From positions 2,418,001 to 2,482,000 of the forward strand of contig JAQJZZ010000015.1 of the NCBI GenBank assembly GCA_030077755.1: a DNA stretch of 64,000 bases, written 5' to 3'. Below the pieces are notes generated by a model. That model worked only from the letters and a program-made list of their open reading frames with translations, was not told where the DNA came from and did not search any database. This document shows, one piece after another, positions 33,248-43,740 of this stretch. The translations under genes were made by a program, and so were the position numbers. Each line of letters opens with the position of its first letter. Within the stretch, counting starts at the first letter, position 1. Source of the stretch: Filosporella fistucella. Taxonomy: Eukaryota > Ascomycota > Leotiomycetes > Helotiales.

Positions 33248-33916
33248 CGAAGCTCGTCAGATGACGAGATCAAGCTTTGATAAGGGCAAACGTTCCATGA
33301 GGCTCAACTCCAACGGGGTATAATGGCGCTAAGGACAATCTTAGAGTAATAGGACAACAAGAGTGGAGATTTTTGCCACTAAACGCGATAGTGAACCAGA
33401 CTTTGCACTGATAAGGATGGATTGTGACGAAACAACCATCACGTGGGCAACACAAGTATAATGAAATAACATTGAGGGAAACTTTTCCAGATGCAAGGAG
33501 GAAGACCAGAGATATGGAAGGCAGGTCAAGAAGCAGCAACGTAAACAGCACGATCCGGATTGGGTTAATGCCGCTCAGCCACTCTTTGCTACGGACTGCC
33601 AACTCCATTTCAAGGCCGAGGGTGTGTATTCCATGTAGAACTTGTTTCAACAACTGATAATGAAAGAATTGTATAACAACATACAAGGGAAATAAGATTC
33701 AATGTACTGCACTTCTGCTTGCAAGAACACTGGTCGGATCATGAGTGGGCGCCAACGACGACGTCAGCAAAAAGAAAACGAAGATACCATAGCCTGATAT
33801 ATTCGAGGTCGTAGATCTTGGGTAAAATCGGAGCAACATATCCCCGATCTCCTTGCTGAACGAACCCAATCTGTTGCATATAAATGCCTTGCTCAACGCC
33901 AATGACCAAGCCAATA
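33248..33916. other. Probable unresolved 5' exons of the PPxY membrane protein
   Basis: The minus-strand frame 33686-33270 contains a hydrophobic stretch (INPIRIVLFTLLLLDLPSIS) and then CCPRDGCFVTIHPYQC, resembling a signal peptide or anchor and a Cys-rich ectodomain. Another hydrophobic N-terminus-like frame lies at 33870-33699. Splice sites could not be fixed. Confidence 0.4.
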
Positions 33917-34566
33917 TCACATCCAGTATCCATCCTTCCATATCTCCTTTCGATATCCTTCTGTCAATCTCGTATCCTCTCCAAATCGTTCTTGCCAACC
34001 AACAAAACCTCTGTCCAAGACATAGACCTTTTGTTCTTTGCTTCCTTCTTCGACATCCTCCCACTCGGTGTCTTTATCATTCTTCTCCTGTGCTTCGGCT
34101 TCCTTGTTTTTCTTCAGCACTTCCCCAATACCACTTCCACCTCCGATCTTCGTACTGAGGCCGAGTAATCGATCTCGTTCTCGAATGTAGCGCAGAGCTG
34201 CAGAAGGGCCGCGTTGTTGGGACAGAGCACAGTGGAATACTACGGTCTCCTTGTCCTTCAGCTTGCGTACAAGTTCTGGTATTTTGTGGTCGAGAGTGTG
34301 AGAAGGCGCATGGATTGAATGTTTGATGTGACCGCCTATGTGATCTGCCAATGTGGAATTAGTCTAACAGGTCCAAACAATGAAATTTGTTTCAAAGATG
34401 TACTTCTGCTGTGTTTTTAGGACTCACCATCATCTCGAACATCAACTATGGCGATTTTGGATGGCGGGGTAGAGCTATCGAGGTTCGAGGAAGCATTGGA
34501 GAGGATGATCTGTGAGAGTTCCGTGGAGGATAGTCGAGGAAGCGTCGATACTGTATGCGATGCCAT
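33917..34566 (-). CDS. Rhodanese/Cdc25-like phosphatase (Ych1/Ibp1/Acr2 group)
   Basis: Two exons on the minus strand, 34566-34428 and 34344-33917, encode 188 aa. A single rhodanese fold: IAIVDVRDDDHIGGHIKHS is the CH2A/CH2B entry, and the active-site loop FHCALSQQRGPSAA has the CX5R signature (C85, R91) of Cdc25 phosphatases and arsenate reductases rather than the 6-residue loop of sulfurtransferases. VYVLDRGFVGWQERFG is the conserved last strand and helix. The likely role is a small protein-tyrosine phosphatase or arsenate reductase in cytosol or nucleus; the two cannot be separated from sequence alone. An acidic Lys/Glu-rich insert (DTEWEDVEEGSKEQK) lies before the last strand. Intron 34345-34427. 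Confidence 0.9.
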
Positions 34567-36161
34567 TTTACGTATGTAGAATTGTGCTGGACCCGGTAGT
34601 GAGCTGCTGGAGACACTGAGCACGTCCCAAGAATTCTTTCTTGTGGTTGAGAGTCATGAGGCTGAAGTGCTTCAACTTCTTGGCGCGGGGTTAAGGTGTG
34701 GCAAAGCGAACAACGTCCGTGGATTGGAATTTTTACAACAACGGAACTCTCTAACCACGATTATCTTGCCCTCGTCCCGCAGATTCGTATTTATTTCTAA
34801 ATCATGTCTTGATCAATTCTATGTAGATTTCCTTGCATTTACTGTGGCACATTCGGGACAGGACAACTACTCAGATTAAAACTCGCTGGCCAAGGAAATC
34901 CAACTCTCCAAAACGAACACACCATTTCCGACGCCTCATCAGCTCCTCCCTTGACGGATTTGCGAAATTGGGAATCCACTTAGACACCTGTGCCGATATC
35001 CTGACATCGATGCTGCTCTCAATTTATGATGTATTGATGGAATTTGTTGCTTCGGGGCGATACTCCACTTGGGCCACCGCCTCGCCTGGAGAAGTAAATT
35101 TGTAGCCTTGCTAATGAATGCAGAATATTTGTCCCTTTGTAGCATCTTCTTAAAATGAAGCATGGTGTTTCTACAGCAAGCTTGTAGCACAATCGAAACC
35201 AATTAGATACAGATTCGAGAAACCTTTCAGCCCTGTATTATCCATCGCTCGAGAAAACCCTTTGCCCGCATCTCCCGCGAGGTGGACGCTTTCGAATGGA
35301 GATATGGAAGTCATTTACAGTATTTTGAAATTTTCCACTATACGACCTGGCGTTTCAATCAGTTTCGTTTTTTCCATTTCTCAGCTATCTATGCCTTTGG
35401 ATCTTCAAATTTTCCCAATGTGTAACAAGGTTGCAGGGGGGTCTTACGCTGCTTAGTATCCAAAGCCATGAATGGTCTTCTCGATAGTATAAATGGAATA
35501 CAGTCATAGGATATCCTCAGGAATTCATTCCAAGAGGACTGGCCCACTCCATCGGAACTAAACATTTGGGCCACCAGTGTAGCATGTTCAAAACAGGCCA
35601 CCTTACTCGCGGTTTCTTATACATAATTTTGCAAGTTCAATCTGCAAGACGAACGGGAAAGTCTCAAATCAACCAATAAATCCGTTAGAGAATGAAGGAT
35701 ACATCCCTTCTCCATGGCAGCATATGCCACCGCACAGCATTTTCGCCGTATGTCCTTTTAGCTCTCCGTGACGCAGAGAACTCTCCCATTCGGCCGAATA
35801 AGACGTTCCTCGCTGCATCCACAATTTTCTTGCCTTAGAAAATGAGTTTGCTTGGCATGATAGGATCAGGCCACCCACGCGACCCGCGACATCTGCCTTC
35901 CGCTACAATTCCCACCTGGATTTTTCTTTTCGTGGATTGCCTTCTTTGCCTGTATCCATATTTCTTCACCGATATCGCCCCGAACAGACCGCCGAGTGTC
36001 ATAGTCCTACATCTTACTGAATTTGCCCTGAAATCGTGATATGTTGAGCGCTGGGCTGTTCTTCTGTTTCTTGGTTGGCAATCAATCCATTTAATCAACC
36101 AACCTATATCCATACATTCCTTGCGGGAATCAAACATGCACCTCCTGACTCAACGCCGTAT
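34567..36161. other. Intergenic
   Basis: 1.6 kb without motif-bearing ORFs. The part next to 34567 should contain the rhodanese-gene promoter. Confidence 0.4.
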
Positions 36162-37406
36162 CTATGCCGTGGCGCGTTGACTAATGTACGATTTAATCCC
36201 TTTCGCCCCCTGATTAGACAGCCATCTCCTAGTCATCGCCTCCGAATCTTCTACCTCCTCTTCCTCCTCTCCCTCGTGGTACGTCTCGATAGCAACGTGC
36301 ATCGGCTCTTTGTCGAGCAGCTGGGACCTGGTGTTTATCACTGGGCTTCGTTTCACAACTTGTTCAATTGTAGCAGGGAACCTCTGTGGCTGGAATACCC
36401 TTTCGTTGAGATATACTGCCAGGTTGAACATTGCGGAATCGGCTTCTCGATCAAGAGCTGCTTTGGACTCGGCTTGCTTGTCATCGGGTAGTTCTTTCAT
36501 GCCAAGGCCCAATTTCTTAATGATTTTCGTCATGATCTCGTTCAGAGCATCTTTCAAAGCCTTTCGTTTGGAGCCATTTTGGCGAATCTCCTGAGCCTCT
36601 TCAATGGTGACATCAGGTGCAGGCACCGATGACTCAAGGCCACCTATAGGTCTAGTGGGCTCAGTCTTTTGCTCGGTGTTTTTCTCGTGTCCTTCTTGTT
36701 TTGTCCCATTATTCTCAAGTACTGAAAATCCAATGCCTCTTGAAGATCTAGTGGACTCTGTCTTTTGCTCCGTACTGTTCTCGCTTCTGTCTTCTTCTGT
36801 CTCACCATTCGCGGGTACCGACGATCCAAGGCCTTTTGAGGATCTACCCGATGTAGCTGGTGGCCAGTTCAAAGGAAGAGGCTCAGTAGACACCCTGTTT
36901 TCTCGAATGTTGGCTGAAATTCTCAGAAATCTGTCCGCTTTACCTCCCCTATCAGTCCATACCGTGCGAGTAGGTGGACCGTCATCTCTGGGGCCCCGAG
37001 GTCCGTTGCTCCGCGACATTTGATTGCCGGCCTCGAAACGTACAGCTTGGGAAGATAGATCTGATGTTTTGTTGATTTCTTCAGAGGTCCTCGCGCTTGT
37101 GTCCCAGTGTTCGCGCAAAGAGCTACACCCTTGTCTTCTCTTCAATCTCTTTTTGCTGCTTGTGTCTGTTATTTTGCCAGCGTGAATCACATCTTCCCTG
37201 AGGGCTTGTGTTTGGTGGTAGACTACCATTTCCGAGTATCTCAGGGCGACGATTCTGGGATGAAGAGCGACGAGAGAACCTGACATACATTGGCTGTATT
37301 CGACTATTCGAATTGTCGTTATTTCGTTTGAAGTTTGGATCTCTGTTGGCGTCTCGATTTCTGACGACATACATTGGCTGTGTTCGACTATTCCATTCGT
37401 CGTCAT
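36162..37406 (-). CDS. Uncharacterised hydrophilic protein, model uncertain
   Basis: A 414-codon open frame on the minus strand, rich in Arg, Glu, Ser and Thr and predicted disordered. A tandem feature SSVPANGETEEDRSENSTEQ / STRSSRGIGFSVLENNGTKQ suggests two or three ~40-residue repeats (EQKTESTRSSRG, EQKTEPTRPIGG). A more ordered helical part follows: ALKDALNEIMTKIIKKLGLG, then ADSAMFNLAVYLNERVFQPQ. The start ATG lies inside an 84-bp DNA repeat, so the true 5' end is probably elsewhere, possibly joined to the ORF just upstream. No family recognised. Confidence 0.5.
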   Translation of the reverse strand: MTTNGIVEHSQCMSSEIETPTEIQTSNEITTIRIVEYSQCMSGSLVALHPRIVALRYSEMVVYHQTQALREDVIHAGKITDTSSKKRLKRRQGCSSLREHWDTSARTSEEINKTSDLSSQAVRFEAGNQMSRSNGPRGPRDDGPPTRTVWTDRGGKADRFLRISANIRENRVSTEPLPLNWPPATSGRSSKGLGSSVPANGETEEDRSENSTEQKTESTRSSRGIGFSVLENNGTKQEGHEKNTEQKTEPTRPIGGLESSVPAPDVTIEEAQEIRQNGSKRKALKDALNEIMTKIIKKLGLGMKELPDDKQAESKAALDREADSAMFNLAVYLNERVFQPQRFPATIEQVVKRSPVINTRSQLLDKEPMHVAIETYHEGEEEEEVEDSEAMTRRWLSNQGAKGIKSYISQRATA

Positions 37407-37450
37407 TTCGTTTGAAGATTGGACCTCTGTTGGCGTTGCGATTCCTGACG
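37283..37450. repeat. Two copies of an 84-bp direct repeat
   Basis: ACATACATTGGCTGT begins at 37283 and again at 37367, period 84. Both copies contain TTCGACTATTC, TTTCGTTTGAAG and CTCTGTTGGCGT. On the minus strand the unit encodes 28 residues of the type VVRNRDANRDPNFKRNNDNS. Because the period is a multiple of three, it stays open in more than one frame. Confidence 0.85.
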
Positions 37451-37480
37451 ACTCTGACGACGCTGATATATCTTGCGCCC

Positions 37481-38029
37481 TTAACGTCGCTGTAAGTCCT
37501 TGAAATTTTGTGGTGTAGGCAACGCCTCTTGGACCACGCCTCTTGGACCACGCCTCGCGGATGAAGCAGATCTGTAGGCGCCTTTCATTCTCTGACCACT
37601 CGGTGCCGGAACTGGGAGCGTATTCCAGGTGACAGATTTGCGAACACGGGGCCGAACGGTTGGCGTTAAATTTACAGGTAGTGATTTAGATCTTTGTTTA
37701 GAAAGCGTCTTTTCTTTGATAGCCAGACGCCTGTCTTCCACCCTGTGTTCTCGGGGTGATTCGCTAGATGTTATTTCCAATTGATTCGGGTTGTGAGAAA
37801 AGATGCTTGTGGGTCTTCCATTGGGGCCAATGCTAAAATCTGGTGACTGGAAAAGGTAGATGAGATTGGCATCATATCCCTCATCGTGCTTGCATATGGC
37901 TGAATCTTCTTTACCTTTACCAGAAGATTTGTACTCTTTACGTTGGGTTTGAGTCAATATTGTCAAACAGACTCCTTTCGCATTCACGCCTTTCCCCTTT
38001 GTTCCCACCGGTCTTTTGTGAATCCCCAT
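37481..38029 (-). CDS. Uncharacterised basic protein, possibly the 5' exon of the neighbouring ORF
   Basis: About 182 codons from ATG 38029 (MGIHKRPVGTKGKG). Very Lys/Arg/Ser-rich, with SLPVNLTPTVRPRVRKSVTW and RMKGAYRSASSARRGPRG. It stops 75 bp before the next minus-strand ORF begins. A GT (GTTAAG) lies just before the stop, so splicing into the downstream frames is possible but was not resolved. No domain recognised. Confidence 0.4.
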   Translation of the reverse strand: MGIHKRPVGTKGKGVNAKGVCLTILTQTQRKEYKSSGKGKEDSAICKHDEGYDANLIYLFQSPDFSIGPNGRPTSIFSHNPNQLEITSSESPREHRVEDRRLAIKEKTLSKQRSKSLPVNLTPTVRPRVRKSVTWNTLPVPAPSGQRMKGAYRSASSARRGPRGVVQEALPTPQNFKDLQRR

Positions 38030-41000
38030 TCTCAAATATATACTGATGAGCCTTGTAGCCTTGTTTATGAGTGATAGTGGTTGATCGTGGATTTTAATTG
38101 AATTTCCACTTCAAATCCACTGCAGAAGAATTCTCAGATTCCGAATATTCAGGGTGTCGTAGGATCCGGATAGCAAGCTTGAGATGGAAACTGTTCTTTT
38201 CAGTTAGATTGGATAAATCTACAATATTGAATGTTTTCCTTAAGCAGGTTGCAGATCTGAGATTATAGCAGCAGAATATCTTTCACTTAGGGCAACAAAG
38301 CTTCGAAGTCAAACTTGAGGAGTCGATCTCTGGACGTAAGGTGGTCAAATCACTGTGTCATGCCTAATGAGACGTATTCTCAAAATAGTTTTGGTTTTGA
38401 ACGAGTTTGATGGGGCCTAAATTAGTAAGTTCAACTGAAGATAAGTTCTGGGTATTACCTCTGTATAAACCCTAAGATGGATGAGGACAGTTTCTATGAT
38501 GGCAAGCATAGCTTAGCGCCAATATATCTTTTTCTGGCTGAGAATTGCGACAACATGTGTCTGCTAAATTGAGCTTGATTGTGACTTTTGTACAGACAGT
38601 CGCATAATGGGCAGGATTTGAGCCCGAATCCTCCTGTTGTAGATCCAAAACCGGATCCTGATATCTCCATTTATTTCACTTTCTCTTTCCCCTTCTGCAG
38701 ATTGGCATTCAAAAACTTTGCGCTGTATCCACTCCAGAGCCTCATAATAGCTTGACTTACTTACCCAGTTATAGACTAGGTACTGGACGGGCTTTTCGGA
38801 CGTTAAGTCTGGTAGCGAGTCACGAGGTGTTCACCTGACAGGGAGCACATGACCTTCAAATCAAGACCCGGAAAGGTACGTCTCAATCGTCCTCCTCTTG
38901 ATCCACCTCACCCACACTCCAGATGGCTCAGAAACGACCACGCCACATGAAAGCGCATTGACTTCCTCCACTTCAATCCTGCACCCACGTGGAAAGGTAA
39001 AGAAGTTTCATTCTCAAAGTTCAGCACCGATAAAAATTGAAAATCGGAAGATGTCGGAGCCTAAAAGCTCCACTTTTCATCCACCAGCTGTCTAACTCTC
39101 TTTCACCCATTTTCCCACGGGGTTCCTCGGTCCGTCTGCATCGTGAATTACTTGTGAGTGAGGCATTAGTGAGGAATTTGCCTCTGCAGTATCGTGGGTA
39201 AGCAGCACATGGGCATCATATCGATCTTTCATCCCGTGCAAAAAAGTTGCCTTGGGAAAATGCAACGGTAGGGAGAGATGAAGGCACCATCATGGCGGCC
39301 CGTTTGTGCCTAACGTTTACAAGGGAACAGATGACATGCAATTGAGACTTTCTGAAGCTTACTTACTCGGTCTATTTGCATGTGCGTTTCTTGGTCAGGA
39401 CAGAAAAGGAGCGCATGTCTTGTCCAGCTGCTCTTAATGATGTTGGCCCATCCCGAAGAAAAGCCATAGACGATTAGTGTTTTGCCGCTACACGCGTTCC
39501 ATTTCTTAAGTAGGCTGGTAAGAGTCGAGAAAGAGTATGAGCAACATGATAAGGGAGGAATAAAATGGCGCATGTTTCAATACCCTCAGATCCGGAAAGT
39601 TTGTGCAATAATCACTGATCCGGGACAAGCATTGAGGCTGTGTTGATGCAAAGAGTAGATAGGCAAGGTAAGGCACTTTGCGGGAAAGATGACCGTATGG
39701 CAATCGACAAATGAGGAATGCTCCTGCGGAAAACTCTGTTTGTTCTCTCCGGCCGGCATTAATTATTGAAGCTGCTTCACGATACTCGTTTCGAGGACGA
39801 GGGAAAGTTCCTCATGGTTACAGCTGTATGGCTCCGAAAGGGGAGAAGATGGGTCCTTGTAGGCGGAGGTTCCACTGCGGGCGGACTGAAGGGCATACGG
39901 TTACGGGGGAATGGTCGCCTCTGATTTGATTATGTTGTAGCAGGCGAAGTATAGGGGAGTGACCTGGACCTGGAACTGGGATAAATAGGACCGAGGGGTA
40001 AATGGCAGAGATAAGGATTCGGGAGGTTGGACTTTTGAAGATTGTGACGAGAATTTTGGAGAGATGGTAGATGAAGTCCGCAGTAGTGGGGGAAGGTATT
40101 ATGGGACGAGCTGATGGTACGGAGTATTGATGGTCATTGCGGATAAATGGATACCTTTATCCGGGGAAGTCGTGATAGCATCATGATTTCCTGATGTCTA
40201 CAATCAAAGATCTGTGAAACTGAGTGTGACGGTGACGATTACGACGTGAGTCGACAGAGGTGATACAAGCGTAAGCCACTGAGGAAGTGCAGATTGCTAG
40301 GGATGGCTAGAGACACACTAGGTGATAGTGGGAGTAGTAAGTATGGAGTAAAATTGGCCTGGCTTGGTGGTGCTCTGGCAGTGATAAAGACATGTGATGA
40401 GTGCCCCTCACTCTCCTTATCCTCAGCTCAATCGTCCTCCAATCTACATTTTAGTAACCCCTCCTTTGGCTGTCTTGTTGAGCTTAAGCTGATCCACCAT
40501 TATCCACTGTTCAATTGTTCACTGGGTACAGAATGCTCGTACTTGTCTTCTGATTCTGGCCCTTTGCAGTGGAGTGCATCAATAGTTCACACTTGCCTAC
40601 CTGAGACTACTGTCTTAATGACAGACTGCTGGCTTGTGAGCCTGATTTTGGCGCATTTGCCATTCCGATCTCTTCTTTGGTCGATCGATTTCTTGCATTC
40701 ATTCCCTATGTTCTGCTAGAATTTAGTATGGTTGGTACTCAGGTACTTGAGTCCCTATTGACAGTGCCCTCTTATTCTCCTGATTCCGACCACCAGCCTT
40801 CATCTCCTGCTCATCATCTCCAGGTGCCCATCTCATGTTTTCAGTCTCCCGTTCCTTGAATACTTCCTTGACAAGTCTGAAACTTTCTTTGACTTTCCGT
40901 TCCTGGAGGATTGATGTAAAATGATGCTGACCCTAATGCTGATGCCAATCCTAAATGCTTTTCACCTCGTCCGGTTTTGATACGGCGACGGGTTTGCGTC

Positions 41001-41590
41001 ATGGGCGTTAATAGCTCCACTATAGGCACCGTCCCACGAATGAGAAGCCTATGATTTGAGCTTTCCTCACTGATCGCATCGCTCCACCCAGCGACTGTTA
41101 GTGGCACATCTGCCCGTCAACAGCGAAACTCAGCACTGGGACTTCCCACTATTTTCTTCTCTCAGCCACTCACACACCCTCCCCGCACAACTGAAATGGC
41201 CCAGGATTAAACGGTAATAAATGTGCATCGACGTAAGTTAAGAGAATTGACTCGAACTTGACTCCATTCGATTAGACTCCCTCTGACTTCACTTTCCGCC
41301 CATCCCCAGCCTTGCTCTGGCCTTGCTCGTAAGTGAACTTCATCTTCGCTTCCACTCCACGCCCGCTTCGTCAGATTCTATAAGAACGCCCCAAGCCACC
41401 GTTCTCTGTTCCCGTTTAAACTCCCAATTCTCATCTTCACTCACCATCATATTGCAATTTCCAGCAATATCAACCTCCTATATCCTCTCTCTATATCTAC
41501 ATCTAGATTCAGACACTCGTATCCAGATCCAACCTCACATCTACCCCTCACTCTCACCTCTCCACAACATCACACTCCACAACCAGCAAT
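38030..41590. other. Long intergenic region upstream of mannitol-1-phosphate dehydrogenase
   Basis: 3.6 kb without a supportable gene. ORFs at 39310-39573, 40294-40719 and similar have no motifs. From about 41280 to the ATG the plus strand is strongly pyrimidine-rich with few purine runs, as expected of a fungal 5' leader and core promoter. A tRNA-like 3' half near 38600-38640 was considered and rejected. Confidence 0.45.
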
Positions 41591-42822
41591 ATGAAGGCTG
41601 TACATTTCGGTGCCGGTAACATTGGCAGAGGTTTCGTTGCTGAATTGTAAGTTTTGAATATCAAATTTCGAGGTCCATACTTTCCTCGTGTTCACATGCT
41701 GACTGTAACAGCCTCCACAACTCTGGATATGAAGTCGTCTTCTGCGATGTAATGGATAGCATCATCGACCAATTACAAGCCTCCAAATCATACAAAGTGA
41801 TTCAAGTCGGCGCCGAAGGAAACAGCGAGACCACCATCACAAATTACCGTGCCATCAATTCGAAAACACACGAGGCAGATGTTATCAAGGAGATTACCAC
41901 CGCAGATATCGTCACTTGCTCCGTTGGTCCAAACATCCTCAAGTTCATCGCTCCAGTTATCGCCAAAGGAATTGATGCCAGACCAAACGACGCCACTCCA
42001 ATTGCTGTCATTGCATGCGAAAACGCAATCGGTGCGACAGATACCCTGGCAGAACACATCAAGCACCCAAAACACACACCCGAAGACAGGTTAGAGGACC
42101 ATCACGAGAGAGCCAGATATGCAAATTCTGCTATCGACCGTATCGTCCCAGCTCAAGACCCCGATGCCGGCTTGGATGTCAAACTCGAGAAGTTCTACGA
42201 GTGGGTGGTTGACAAGTCACCTTTCCATGATCACGAGCCTCCCGCTATCAAGGGTGTGAAGTGGGTTGATGACCTGATTCCATATATCGAGCGAAAGCTT
42301 TTCACCGTCAACACCGGCCACGCTGCGGCAGCTTATCACGGCTACTACCAACGGAAGACAACTGTCTACGATGCGCTGCAAGATCCTGAAATCTTGGCTG
42401 AGGTTAAGAGAGCTCTGACCGAGACAAGTCATTTGATCGTCGGAAAGCACGGCATCGAGGAGGATGAACAAAAGGAGTATATACAAAAGATCATCACACG
42501 TATCGGCAATCCCCATCTCGAGGATGCTGTAGAGCGTGTTGGTCGTGCACCATTGAGAAAGCTGAGCAGAAAGGAGCGTTTCATTGGTCCCGCTGCAGAA
42601 CTCGCTGAGGATGGTAACCCATTCGACGCTCTTCTCGATGCTGCTGAGATGGCATTCCGTTTCCAGAACGTGGAGGGTGATGATGAGAGTGTTGAGCTCG
42701 CTACGATCATGAGCGAAAACTCACCCGAGGCTGTAGTTGAAAAGGTTTGCGGTCTGACATCGAGTGATAAATTATATCCTCATGTCGTGGAGGTGGTGAA
42801 GAAGGTGCAAGCTGATGCATAA
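41591..42822 (+). CDS. mpdA: Mannitol-1-phosphate 5-dehydrogenase
   Basis: Two exons, 41591-41646 and 41712-42822, encode 388 aa, the standard length. The enzyme interconverts fructose 6-phosphate and mannitol 1-phosphate with NAD(H), the entry step of fungal mannitol synthesis, in the cytosol. The N-terminal Rossmann motif [19 protein letters not shown] has the dinucleotide loop G7-A-G-N-I-G12. [16 protein letters not shown] and the substrate region [19 protein letters not shown] are hallmarks of the polyol-specific long-chain dehydrogenase family. [19 protein letters not shown] is another conserved block. The intron (65 nt) splits F19. A long pyrimidine-rich leader precedes the ATG. The gene symbol follows Aspergillus usage. 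Confidence 0.97.
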
Positions 42823-43740
42823 TTGTATTTTTGTATATTTTCGTTTCTTTGGCGAAATGGGTGGGAAAGTGAGCGTTTTCATTGCGAGGATATACCGCAT
42901 CGGTGGATTTTGTACATGCCAGGAACAAATGCCTGGGGGGCATCAAAATTCGAATATGACACTATACATTATATCTTCTTGCGGAATCATGTGAGAAGTA
43001 ACTCGTTGGTATTGGTAAGGCTGAAGATGCCACGGGTTTCTTGGTTGGACAACGTTAGGAAGGGAAAGCAACGAGTTTGAAAAAAAGTATTGAGAACGAT
43101 GTAGAGCGAAGGATCAAAACGTAGTAGCAGCTTGAAGGTGAAAGATGATCGGAAATATACTCTTAAATGCTCGTACACAGTTGAGAGCAAGCCAGCAGCT
43201 TGGACTTGTAGCCAGCGCCAGTGTATCTCGTCGCAGTGAATCAAGTAGAGTTCAGATCAATCCACTAATGTGGAACATGCCGGGAAGATATTCACAATCT
43301 GGAAAGCGGTATATGACGAAGTTGATATCGCACTGGCCGAAGCTGCGAAAGAAGACGCAATACGCTTTCCAAGAAAGGAAATATAAAGTTAATCTGCTTC
43401 GGTAGACAGCCAGTTGAGGTCAAGTTGAGGTCTGGAGTTTCACAGCACAAAATATTGACCAACCCTAATTAGGTTAGCTCCAATTCATCCCACGATCGCA
43501 ACTGTGACCTCGAAGCTGTGCAAATGGACAGATAATTGTCAACATTCAACAACCACAACTCTCCACCAATTTCCCTCCCTTCTTCCGCTACGGCATTACC
43601 TTGCCCAAATCATCCACGATATTCCTGATTGTTCACAACAAATCTATTCGTGCAGAGGTCTCTGCTAGGCGTTGGCGAAGCCACATTCCTTTCTTATTCC
43701 GACCCCTTAACACACTCCCACATCGGGCATAGCTTTCACC
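42823..43740. other. Intergenic
   Basis: About 920 bp between two housekeeping genes. No ORF with motifs. Confidence 0.4.

Noticed and set aside
38598..38680. tRNA-like 3' half on the minus strand
   Set aside because: A T-arm-like CTCAAATCCTG followed by CCCA-type sequence is visible, but no matching 5' acceptor strand, D-arm or standard anticodon arm could be found at the right distance.
40294..40719. 141-codon ORF upstream of the mannitol gene
   Set aside because: Serine/leucine-rich translation of pyrimidine-rich DNA, without motifs.
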